A stretch of 64,000 nt of DNA. It comes from Nitrospira sp. (lineage in GTDB: Bacteria; Nitrospirota; Nitrospiria; Nitrospirales; Nitrospiraceae). This document shows positions 52,201 to 59,765 of this stretch, in pieces (the first letter of the stretch is position 1; every line of letters starts with the position of its first letter). The translations under genes were made by a program, and so were the position numbers. Under the pieces are notes generated by a model. It was not told where the DNA came from, searched no databases, and saw only the letters and a list, made by a program, of their open reading frames with translations. The DNA lies in contig VOPR01000070.1 of the NCBI GenBank assembly GCA_009594995.1, positions 56,333-120,332 on the forward strand, given 5' to 3'.

Positions 52201-52328
52201 CGTTGGCGACTGTGGTTGTCGGAGGCCTGTTCACGTCGACGGCTTTGACGCTCCTGGTGCTGCCGGCCTTGTATCGCACCTTCGCCGAACGGGACAGTGC
52301 GAAAGAACATGCCCCGGAGTGGGTGTGA
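49200..52328 (+). CDS. Heavy-metal RND efflux pump, CzcA/CusA type
   Basis: 1042 residues, the inner-membrane engine that exports divalent or monovalent metal ions from the periplasm using protons. N-terminal IDAYPDVTNVQVQVLTEAPG and EVERFITYPIELQMNG are family signatures. TM4 carries GLAIGIGEIADGSLVVVEN with acidic residues typical of HME-RND proton relays. ATG 49200 overlaps the adaptor stop (ATGA). No outer-membrane channel gene follows, so it must use one encoded elsewhere. The substrate metal is not determined. Confidence 0.93.
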   Translation: MIAALLEFSLRQRILILGLACLCALAGLFAFQSIPIDAYPDVTNVQVQVLTEAPGLSPVEVERFITYPIELQMNGLPGLMEIRSISKFALSQLTVVFADDVDVYFARQLVLERIMAVRERLPAGLEPVLAPVTTGLGEIYQYYLDSPKGMETDAALAETALTNQRTVQDWVLRPLLKSVPGVIDVNGLGGFVKQFQVLVDPDKLRKYGLTVQDIFAAVEKNNANAGGNVLERHAERAIVRGLGLIKTLPDIERIVVKEAGGVPVFVRDVAEVRIGHAVRHGAAVLNGEREVVAGTVLMLRGGNAREVVQAVKQRTEAIQREGLLPDGLKIVPFYDRIELVTAAIHTVRDALIEGVVLVTLVFFLFLGHVRSAIVVTVSLLVTPLITFLVMQRLGLSANLMTLGGLAIGIGEIADGSLVVVENIYRHLSENRLHQRSRLEVILRATNEVGRPILFGILIISVVFLPLMTLHGMEGKMFAPLAYTLVISLLASVIVTLTLSPVLASLILRGDHPEETRLTRWMKARYQPVLRWTLDHRAPVLLGSTVVVLASLTLLPFVGREFIPILEEGALTPQIVRLPSVSLDESIAIEKQTQKAMLEFPEVRLSVSKIGRPDIAVGPEEPNESDPIVTLRPRDTWTTAQTQAGLVDAIRKRLAEIPGISVLMSQPIQERVDELISGIRTECAIKLFGDDLDLLYHHAEAIADLMRTIDGVKDVKVEQVAGQPYLTIDIDREKIARYGINVADVQDIITTAIGGKPATQVYEGERRFQLILRFPEPSRNSIGAIGDIRVRSASGAPIPLSELARIEMREGPARISREQAKRRIYIGFNVVGRDIGGVVDEGRKRLAAQIRLPQGYTVAWGGAFENMERANARLMLVVPVTLGLVFFLLFWAFHSLRYAGLIILNLPFALIGGVVSLWLSDQYLSVPASIGFIELFGLAVGNGIVLVSYINQLRNEGQQTDAAIMAGCVLRLRPVVMTMMTTLLGLLPLVLAQGIGAEVQRPLATVVVGGLFTSTALTLLVLPALYRTFAERDSAKEHAPEWV

Positions 52329-52347
52329 GAATCGTGTGCAGGGCGCC

Positions 52348-54873
52348 ATGCTGAACGGGAAAGCTTTCTGGGCCTTTTCTGCCGATGAACTGCTGCGGGA
52401 GTTGTCTGTCGCGCGAGAGGGCCTGTCTACGCCCGAGGCCGAACAGCGGCGGGTGGCCAGTGCGTCCGCCCGGCTTAAACCTCAGCGGGATACCCAACCC
52501 CTCCGGCTTCTGCTGGCGCAGTTTCGCAGTCCTATCATCCTCATTTTGCTGTTCGCTTCCGGCATATCCTTCTTCCTGGCCGAACGCAGCGATGCGCTGA
52601 TTATCCTGGGCATCATTCTGACCAGCGCGCTGTTGAGTTTCTGGCAGGAATACGGCGCCGCACGGGCCGTGGCCGGCTTGCTGGCGCTCGTCCAGATCAC
52701 GGCTCGCGCACGGCGGGACGGTGAGGTGCGCGAAGTTCCGGCCGATCATATTGTGCCGGGCGATATCGTCGAACTGTCCGCCGGATCAAGCCTGCCCGGG
52801 GATGCCTTGGTCCTAGAGGCGAAGGACCTGTTTGTTGACGAGGCGACGTTGACTGGAGAAACCTACCCGGTTGAGAAATCGGCGGCAACACTTGCCGTCG
52901 ATGTGCCATTGCCGAAACGAACCAACAGTCTCTTTCTGGGGACCCATGTGGTGAGCGGGCAGGCCCTGGTCGTCGTCGTGGCGGTGGGGAAGGATACGGA
53001 ATTCGGACGCATTGCCCATCGAATGGCGGTGAGGGCGCCTGAAACGGAGTTTGAGCGAGGGGTGCGACGATTCGGCTATCTGTTGCTCGAAGTGACGCTC
53101 CTGTTGGTCTTTGCCATCTTTGCGGTCAACGTATATCTTGAACGGCCGGTCCTCGAATCCTTCCTGTTTTCCATGGCCTTGGCCGTCGGACTGACGCCGC
53201 AGTTACTCCCGGCCATCATCAGCGTGAACCTCTCGCACGGCGCGAAGCGCATGGCCCAGCAGAACGTCGTGGTGAAGCGTTTGGCATCGATTGAAAACTT
53301 CGGCAGCATGAATGTGTTGTGCTCCGACAAGACCGGCACCTTGACCGAAGGCTCCATGCGGCTCCATGCGGCGTTGAACCTCGACGGTCAGCCGAGCGAG
53401 CAGGTGTTGTTCCTCGGTCATGTGAACGCAATGTTCGAAACCGGATTCCCGAACCCGTTGGATGAGGCCCTGCGCCGGCACCGTTCCTTCGATCTCACCG
53501 GCTATCGCAAGCTGGAAGAAGAGCCTTACGATTTTGTTCGCAAGCGACTCTCCGTCCTGGTGGCGACTCCGCAGACCCACCTGTTGATTACCAAAGGTGC
53601 CGTCGAGAGCATGCTGGCGGTCTGTCTGCAAGCGGAGCAGAGCGATGGCGCGCTTGCGCCGATCGATCGGGTGCGTGACGCCATCCGGGAGCAGGTTCGC
53701 GCTCTCAGTGGTCAGGGATTCCGCACACTCGGGCTCGCTTCCCGGGATCTGGGCGCCATTGATCGTGTCTCCAAGGAGCATGAAGCGGAGATGACGTTCC
53801 TTGGCCTGCTGGTGTTTGCCGATCCTCCGAAGGCCGGTATCGCCGACACCATTGCGACACTCAAGCGGTTGGGGGTGTCCTTAAAAATGGTGACGGGGGA
53901 TCAGGGGCTGGTGGCGGCCCATGTGGGGAGACAAGTCGGCTTAGCGGATCCGCGGGTCGTGACCGGCAGTGACCTGCGCGGGATGAGTGACGATGCGCTT
54001 CGGGCGCGGGCCAACGAGGTGGATATTTTTGCGGAAATCGAGCCGAATCAAAAGGAACGCATCATCCTTGCGCTGCGCGGTTCCGGCAACGTGGTCGGGT
54101 ACCTGGGAGACGGTATCAATGATGCCCCTGCTCTCCACGCAGCCGACGTCGGCATTTCAGTCGATAGCGCTGTGGATGTCGCCAAGGAAGCCGCCGATCT
54201 CGTGTTGTTGGAACATGATTTGAGTGTGTTGGTGGAGGGCGTCCGGGAGGGACGACGAACGTTCGCCAACACGCTGAAGTATGTCTTCATGGCGACCAGC
54301 GCGAATTTCGGCAATATGTTCAGCATGGCCGGTGCATCGCTGTTTCTGCCCTTCCTGCCGTTACTGCCGAAGCAGATCCTGTTGACCAATGTACTGACGG
54401 ACATTCCCGAAATGACGATTGCCACCGACCATGTCGACCCGGAACTGATCGATCGCCCCCGCCGGTGGGACATCCCGTTTATTCGACGATTCATGCTGAC
54501 CTTCGGGTTCGTGAGTTCTCTCTTCGACTACCTCACCTTCGGCCTGTTGTTGCTGGTGCTGCATGCGACGACCGGCCAGTTCCGCACCGGCTGGTTTGTC
54601 GAATCGGTCCTCTCGGCCTCGCTGATCGTGCTGGTGATTCGCACGCGCCGGCCGTGCGTGACCAGCCGCCCCTCTGCCTCGTTGCTGCTCTCGACGCTTC
54701 TGATCGGTCTGGTGACCATCGTATTGCCGGTCACGCCGGTCGGGACGTTTTTGGGATTTGAATCCCTGCCGCTGATCTTCTGGGCCGCGCTGCTGGGAAT
54801 TCTCCTGGCCTATGTCGTTGCGGCTGAGTTCGCAAAGAAGCTGTTCTACCGGCAGATGAACAACGGCCGCTGA
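52348..54873 (+). CDS. P3B-type (MgtA-like) magnesium/metal P-type ATPase
   Basis: 841 residues. ENFGSMNVLCSDKTGTLTEGSM (Asp 327) and NFGNMFSMAGASLFLPFLPLLP match MgtA (NFGAMDVLCTDKTGTLT, SSNFGNVFSVL). YLGDGINDAPAL and TGE in the actuator are present. In M4 the MgtA motif TPEMLP reads TPQLLP here: the glutamate is replaced by glutamine. The gene starts 19 bp after the RND gene and is likely co-transcribed; its RBS is weak. MgtA imports Mg2+, but the M4 change and the context leave the ion open. Confidence 0.88.
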   Translation: MLNGKAFWAFSADELLRELSVAREGLSTPEAEQRRVASASARLKPQRDTQPLRLLLAQFRSPIILILLFASGISFFLAERSDALIILGIILTSALLSFWQEYGAARAVAGLLALVQITARARRDGEVREVPADHIVPGDIVELSAGSSLPGDALVLEAKDLFVDEATLTGETYPVEKSAATLAVDVPLPKRTNSLFLGTHVVSGQALVVVVAVGKDTEFGRIAHRMAVRAPETEFERGVRRFGYLLLEVTLLLVFAIFAVNVYLERPVLESFLFSMALAVGLTPQLLPAIISVNLSHGAKRMAQQNVVVKRLASIENFGSMNVLCSDKTGTLTEGSMRLHAALNLDGQPSEQVLFLGHVNAMFETGFPNPLDEALRRHRSFDLTGYRKLEEEPYDFVRKRLSVLVATPQTHLLITKGAVESMLAVCLQAEQSDGALAPIDRVRDAIREQVRALSGQGFRTLGLASRDLGAIDRVSKEHEAEMTFLGLLVFADPPKAGIADTIATLKRLGVSLKMVTGDQGLVAAHVGRQVGLADPRVVTGSDLRGMSDDALRARANEVDIFAEIEPNQKERIILALRGSGNVVGYLGDGINDAPALHAADVGISVDSAVDVAKEAADLVLLEHDLSVLVEGVREGRRTFANTLKYVFMATSANFGNMFSMAGASLFLPFLPLLPKQILLTNVLTDIPEMTIATDHVDPELIDRPRRWDIPFIRRFMLTFGFVSSLFDYLTFGLLLLVLHATTGQFRTGWFVESVLSASLIVLVIRTRRPCVTSRPSASLLLSTLLIGLVTIVLPVTPVGTFLGFESLPLIFWAALLGILLAYVVAAEFAKKLFYRQMNNGR

Positions 54874-55019
54874 GCGGGTTACGGACTGAGATTCCGTGAT
54901 TCCTACATCCCGTCTCCATACAATCAATCATCTCCTTGACTGTTCGTGCTGATGTAGTACAACCAAAAGGAAGAGTTCGTCTCGTTTTCTTCCACGCTCC
55001 AATCTGCACGAGGACGCCC

Positions 55020-56537
55020 ATGCCCGCTTCTCCGCAGTCGCCCAACCCCCACTCATATGATCCGCAGGTCTTGTTGAATTCGCAGCCGGTGATCGTGACA
55101 GTGATTGATCCTGCCGACCATTCCGTGCAGTTTCAAAATCAGACCGGGCTGGGCGCCTTCGGCGACATGGCGGGTTCGCACTGTTATGAGAAAATTGCGG
55201 GAAAGGCCGCTCCCTGTGAATTCTGCCACATGCCCGAGGCCCTGGCCCGGCAAGGAGTCGTGTCGGAGCAGGTGGAGATGCCGAATGGTCGTCATCTGCA
55301 GATCCATTGGGCCAAGGCGCCGACGAAGGACGGGCGGGTGCATGTCATTGAAACGATCGTCGATCTGACGAAGCGCAAGCAGGATGAGCAGAGTCTGCGC
55401 CAGTCGCAAAAGATGGAGGCTCTAGGACGGTTGGCGGCCGGCATCGCACATGACTTCAACAACCTCCTCATGGTCGTCATCGGCCATGCGCAGCGCGTCG
55501 CGCAACAACTGGGGTCTCATCCGCTGCACCATGAAGTCGAAATGATCGGCCAGGCAGGCACGCGAGCCGCGGCCTTGACGAAAAAGCTACTGACCTTCAG
55601 TCGCCGGCAGGTGCTGGAACAACGCGACGTGCCGCTCAATACCTTGATTCGCGACATGGAAGACATTCTGCGCCGTCTGATCGGCGAGCAGATTCAAACG
55701 GTCATTGTGCTCGATCCCCAGGCGGGGCATGTCTTGGGAGATTCGGTTCAGATTGAACAGGTGCTGCTCAACCTGGCCTTGAACGCCCGCGATGCCATGG
55801 CCGAAGGAGGCATTTTAACGATCGAGACAGGCAATGCCGACCTGGATGAGGCCTACGTGCAGTCGCACCCCGGAGCCGTTCCCGGGCGTTACGTCAAACT
55901 CGTGGTCGAGGATACCGGATGCGGGATCGATGCCGAGACCCTGGCCCACATTTTCGAACCGTTTTTCAGCACGAAGGGATTTGAGAAGGGGACCGGATTG
56001 GGGTTGGCCACCGTCTATGGCATTGTGAAGGAAAGTCGAGGCTACATCGATGTGACCAGCCAGCCGGGGCGAGGCTCACGCTTCACCGTGATGTTGCCGC
56101 GTGTGCAGTCGCAGACGTCGGAAGCCGAACAGGTAACGGCCTCACGCGTGGTCCCCGCGGCCTGCGCGACGATCCTTCTGGTGGAAGACGACGAGGGCAT
56201 TCGGCGCCTGGTCGCCGCGGTGTTGCGGGATCAGGGGTATGAAGTCCTGGCGGCGGCCGACGGCGTGGAGGCCTTGCAGATGTTGCAGCTTCGAAAAGGC
56301 GGCTGCGACCTGCTGATTACTGATGTGATCCTGCCGCGGATGAAGGCCTCGGTGCTGGCGCAGGGAGCGAGGACGATGTTTCCCAAGATCAAGGTGCTGT
56401 ACATCTCCGGCTATGCTGGGGACATGTTGGTCTCGCACGGGGTTGATGCCCACGCCGCCTATCTCCAAAAGCCGTTTCTGCCTCAGGCTATTATCGAGAA
56501 GGTGGCTGAACTGCTCCTGCCTGCTTGCCCACAATAG
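55020..56537 (+). CDS. Soluble PAS-histidine kinase-receiver hybrid
   Basis: 505 residues without a membrane segment. PAS-like sensor at 15-118 with a Cys cluster (HCYEKIAGKAAPCEFCHM), HisKA at about 130-195 with GIAHDFNNLL (His 144), HATPase with NARDAM, VEDTGCGID and GTGLGLATV, then a receiver domain (LLVEDD; phospho-acceptor Asp 435 in ITDVILPR; K in LQKPF). ATG 55020 has GAGGA six bases upstream. It lies 146 bp after the P-type ATPase on the same strand. It may sense a ligand or redox state through the PAS cysteines. No separate response regulator is adjacent. Confidence 0.92.
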   Translation: MPASPQSPNPHSYDPQVLLNSQPVIVTVIDPADHSVQFQNQTGLGAFGDMAGSHCYEKIAGKAAPCEFCHMPEALARQGVVSEQVEMPNGRHLQIHWAKAPTKDGRVHVIETIVDLTKRKQDEQSLRQSQKMEALGRLAAGIAHDFNNLLMVVIGHAQRVAQQLGSHPLHHEVEMIGQAGTRAAALTKKLLTFSRRQVLEQRDVPLNTLIRDMEDILRRLIGEQIQTVIVLDPQAGHVLGDSVQIEQVLLNLALNARDAMAEGGILTIETGNADLDEAYVQSHPGAVPGRYVKLVVEDTGCGIDAETLAHIFEPFFSTKGFEKGTGLGLATVYGIVKESRGYIDVTSQPGRGSRFTVMLPRVQSQTSEAEQVTASRVVPAACATILLVEDDEGIRRLVAAVLRDQGYEVLAAADGVEALQMLQLRKGGCDLLITDVILPRMKASVLAQGARTMFPKIKVLYISGYAGDMLVSHGVDAHAAYLQKPFLPQAIIEKVAELLLPACPQ

Positions 56538-56742
56538 GTGGCGCACATCGTTGCGTCTGTGATTGTTCTCAGCTCGACCGTTCTGGCGGACTACTCCGAG
56601 TCGTCTTTTCTTCTTGCCCTTCCGCGCACAGCTGCTCGCTGTGGTCACTGCCCCACAACGCATCCATGTGGTCAATGTGTGACGTGCGGTAGTTTCTGCC
56701 TGGCACCACAGTCGGGAGCCGGTGGTCGGAGAGGGGCGGTGT

Positions 56743-57111
56743 TTATTTCCAGGAAACGCCGGGGAGGGAGATCACGCGTTCTGCTTCGGCTGTTGACTGG
56801 GCTTCAAGGAGGAGGTCGTAGACCATTTTCACACGGGTCCGCGTCTCGGTCGAGAGCGCCAGGAACTCCACGCCGAACCCATCCTTGCTCGTCCAAGTCA
56901 CGACGGCCGGTTTGATTTCGATCGGTTCGATGCGATCGGGCAATGAGATTCGCAAGGTCAACCGCATCCCGCAGTGCACCTTGGCATCAGCCTGCTGAAT
57001 CTTGCACCCGCCGGGCGAGAAATCTCGCACGACGCCCTGGCTGCTCCCGCGCGGCCCCTGCAGTTCGATCGGCCGATTCATCTCGACTCGTGTGTTCTTA
57101 CGTTTTGACAT
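56743..57111 (-). CDS. PilZ-domain protein
   Basis: 122 residues. A PilZ domain with the c-di-GMP motif: RKNTRVEMNRPIEL (RxxxR) and RDFSPGGCKI (D/NxSxxG). The rest is a beta barrel (RLTLRISLPDRIEPIEI, AVVTWTSKDGFGVEFL). AGG lies close before the ATG. It lies 49 bp after the TPR gene and both are on the minus strand, so a pair is likely. A c-di-GMP receptor regulating motility or exopolysaccharide is the family expectation. Confidence 0.88.
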   Translation of the reverse strand: MSKRKNTRVEMNRPIELQGPRGSSQGVVRDFSPGGCKIQQADAKVHCGMRLTLRISLPDRIEPIEIKPAVVTWTSKDGFGVEFLALSTETRTRVKMVYDLLLEAQSTAEAERVISLPGVSWK

Positions 57112-57160
57112 TAACCTGTCCTTCCATGATCTGCTGGTATGGCTCTGTACAAGGCTTTGT

Positions 57161-58150
57161 TCAGATGGCCGGTTGCATAAGGGATTCCGCCAACGTTCGA
57201 AAGGCAGGATCCAGCATGAATCGACCGAAGGAGACATCCTGTCGAGGGTCCGGTATGAGGTCGCCTTCCTGGCTGCGGCGTGAGTGCAGAAACGCGTTGT
57301 GAAGAGCTTGCATCGCCTTCTCGCGGTCGTTGAGGCCGGCATAGGTGCGGGCGAGGTCGTAGAAAAAAAACGGATTCGCCGGATCTTGCGAAAGGCCGTA
57401 GTCGAACGTCTTTTTGGCATGCGCAAAGTCGCCGGTTCTGCCATAGGCCATGCCCAGGTTATGAATGAGCAGGCGCCAGAGGGACTTGTCGAGGGAGGGG
57501 TTGGCCTGTTCGAGCGCGACGGCCTGTTCGTAGTGCGGGATCGCCTGCTTCAGTTGTCCTTGCAGATAGGGAGCGCTGCCTGCTCGAAAGTGATCGAGGC
57601 TGCTGGGTTTGGTTGCGGCCACGATCGTGAGGCTGCCCAGCACGTCCCGCAGTTGCGAGTCATCTCCGGTCCGGGCGCCGGTCTTTGACAGATGGATATC
57701 CGTATACACGTTGTCTTTGCTCGTACAGGCAAAGAGGTGGAGTTCATCCCTCTGCGGGTCGCCTGCCCTGGGAAGCAGATATTCCAGGATAGGAATCTGG
57801 TGGACCTCATATTGAGTCAGGTCGAGGCTCAGCGGCAGGTCTGTCGTCCGTGCGATACGGGTTAGGTGGGCGAGGCAGCCCTGTTCAGTGGCCGGGCCTG
57901 AGACCGCTTCCAATGTGACAGACAGGTGCATGGCGGTGGCGTCGTTGGTCGCGAGGAAATAACGCCGACTGTCCGGTTTGATGCCATCTACAAGAACACG
58001 ATAGCCCGTAATATCGAGACTCACCGCCCAGGGCTTGTCGACGAGGGCGATGCTGGCCTGACGCGGCGTGTCATCCGCCAGGGCCATGCCGGCCGCTTGC
58101 ACGGTGAGGCTCAGTGCGCTCGCGAGAATCAGTCCTGTTGGCGACGCCAT
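57161..58150 (-). CDS. Exported TPR-containing protein
   Basis: 329 residues. Signal peptide (LILASALSLTVQAAGMALA), an N-terminal globular region of unknown fold (residues 30-180), then two to three TPR-like repeats (LKQAIPHYEQAVALEQANP, LLIHNLGMAYGRTGDFAHA, FFFYDLARTYAGLNDREKA). AAGGAG precedes ATG 58150. It is divergent from the 58386 gene and upstream of the PilZ gene. Role unknown; a periplasmic scaffold is plausible. Confidence 0.8.
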   Translation of the reverse strand: MASPTGLILASALSLTVQAAGMALADDTPRQASIALVDKPWAVSLDITGYRVLVDGIKPDSRRYFLATNDATAMHLSVTLEAVSGPATEQGCLAHLTRIARTTDLPLSLDLTQYEVHQIPILEYLLPRAGDPQRDELHLFACTSKDNVYTDIHLSKTGARTGDDSQLRDVLGSLTIVAATKPSSLDHFRAGSAPYLQGQLKQAIPHYEQAVALEQANPSLDKSLWRLLIHNLGMAYGRTGDFAHAKKTFDYGLSQDPANPFFFYDLARTYAGLNDREKAMQALHNAFLHSRRSQEGDLIPDPRQDVSFGRFMLDPAFRTLAESLMQPAI

Positions 58151-58385
58151 GGTGTCTCCTTGCCCTGTGCGCCTGGAGCGTGAATGTGGTGCGATCACTG
58201 TAGTCTAACGTCCACTCAACGAAGGCCAAAGCAAAAGTAGGAAAACCAGCGGGAAGCCTGATCGAAATGGCTGACCTGACCCTGTGGCATGATGCCCCAA
58301 GGTGGACGCCTTTGCATCGTGTTCGAGAAGGATGTATCTGTATGTCTGGCAGGCGCCTACCGATCCTGAGACGAGAGGAGCGACG

Positions 58386-59003
58386 ATGCGTGATCGATTC
58401 ATGGGCTGGCTTGGGGCTGGAACAAGCGCTATGGGGCGGAAGGGGAGAGTCATCTGTCTTTTTGCGGCGGCAGGGATCGTGCTGGCGGGAGAACCGGCTC
58501 GCGCGGTGGTGCAAGTGCTTCCGGAGATGACCGTCACGCGCGATGGTCGGACCATCACCGGTAACAAGGCAGTTCGGGCCGATCCCACGGTGCAGGAGAT
58601 CCTGAAAGCCTTTGATCGTGCGGAGCGTGCTTTGGAGAAGCAGGAACTGACTGCGCTGATGCAGTTTTATGCGCCGGGGTACAACTATCACGGACTGCAT
58701 GTGGAAGATGTCGCGCGCATCTGGGGCGAGGTGTTCGAACACTATCGGAAATTATCCTCGACGCATCTCTTTTCCGATATGAAGATCGTGCAAAGTGGGG
58801 AGGGGCTGCGGGTTGAACTGACCTGCACCGGAGGCCTGTACGGCACCGAGGTGCAATCAGGCGCTCGTATCACGCTGGATAGTTGGTTTCAGGAGGTTCA
58901 CTATCTGGTGCGGGATGAGCAGGGCTGGCGGTTTCTCGGGAATCGAGGAAACGCGCCGCGCTCGGCTCCCTTTTCTTCTTCTCCGCACCACCCGCTTTTC
59001 TAA
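58386..59003 (+). CDS. Exported NTF2-like (SnoaL-type) protein
   Basis: 205 residues. Signal peptide (VICLFAAAGIVLAGEPARA) and a cone-shaped NTF2 domain (ALEKQELTALMQFYAPGYNYHG, DSWFQEVHYLVRDEQGWRFLGN). GAGGAG precedes ATG 58386; the frame opens further upstream without signal-like sequence. It is divergent from the TPR gene and convergent with the 59022 gene. NTF2-like proteins bind small ligands or act as enzymes; nothing specific can be read here. Confidence 0.78.
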   Translation: MRDRFMGWLGAGTSAMGRKGRVICLFAAAGIVLAGEPARAVVQVLPEMTVTRDGRTITGNKAVRADPTVQEILKAFDRAERALEKQELTALMQFYAPGYNYHGLHVEDVARIWGEVFEHYRKLSSTHLFSDMKIVQSGEGLRVELTCTGGLYGTEVQSGARITLDSWFQEVHYLVRDEQGWRFLGNRGNAPRSAPFSSSPHHPLF

Positions 59004-59021
59004 GCAGTCTGACGCAGACGG

Positions 59022-59474
59022 TCAGGCTGCTGCGGCGGAGGCGGCGGTGGCAGCGGTGCTGAGCAGCTTCTTGACGCTGGCATGGGCCAGGACGACATCC
59101 GGTGTTCGCTGCAGGGCCTCGTAGTAGCTGCGTTCAAAGCCGTCGCCCTCTTCAGAGGGGCGTAACATGTGACGAGCTTCCGACAGCAGATCCTGTGCGG
59201 CTTCAATCGTCGTCTCTTCTTGATCTTCGAGCACGACATCGATGCGAACAACGAGGTGCGACAAGGGGTGAAGCCAGGCAAACCAGGGGTCGTTCATGAC
59301 GAGCTGCAAGAGTTGGCCGGCCGAGGAGATGCGCCCATAGATGCGTTCATACGTCAGTTGTTCGGAGACGATCAGAGACTTGTGCAGACCGAGGAGGCCG
59401 TGGCGGAGGTCCTTGAGGCTGCTACGAAGGTTGTCCGGAATCGGATTCGGAGACGACCAGGAGGAACGTATCAT
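59022..59474 (-). CDS. Hypothetical cytoplasmic protein
   Basis: 150 residues, mostly helical, ending in an Ala-rich tail (TAATAASAAAA). LKDLRHGLLGLHKSLI and QLLQLVMNDPWFAWLHPLSHLVVRID are its most structured parts. No signal, cysteine or metal motif. Purine-rich GGATGGG lies before the ATG. It is convergent with the NTF2-like gene (18 bp). No family recognised. Confidence 0.65.
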   Translation of the reverse strand: MIRSSWSSPNPIPDNLRSSLKDLRHGLLGLHKSLIVSEQLTYERIYGRISSAGQLLQLVMNDPWFAWLHPLSHLVVRIDVVLEDQEETTIEAAQDLLSEARHMLRPSEEGDGFERSYYEALQRTPDVVLAHASVKKLLSTAATAASAAAA

Positions 59475-59765
59475 ATATCACCCATCCTAACGAATCCACA
59501 GCTTCAAGCGACGGCCGTTCCCACCACAGGAATGATGCCCTCTGCAGGGCCACTCTCCGTCCTTCGTGGATACTCTATCGGCTGGTTTGCGCCGGGATTG
59601 AGCCCCCGGCCTGGTGAACAGAAGAAATTTTTCCCTGCTCCCTCTCCCGCTCGGGGGAGAAATGCTTTTTCCCCTGGAAGATGAAGTGGTTAGTTGCTCG
59701 GCGGATGACAGGGGCCTATACCTAGGGAGTCAGCCCTGCAGGGGGCATTGAAGAGGTCGGTGGGC

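Noticed and set aside
56538..56915. Plus-strand frame with several cysteines after the hybrid kinase
   Set aside because: No RBS, and its second half is antisense to the PilZ gene.
59643..59660. TCTCCC/GGGAGA hairpin before the P2A ATPase
   Set aside because: Short stem with a mismatched loop and no clear position relative to a gene end; too weak to call.
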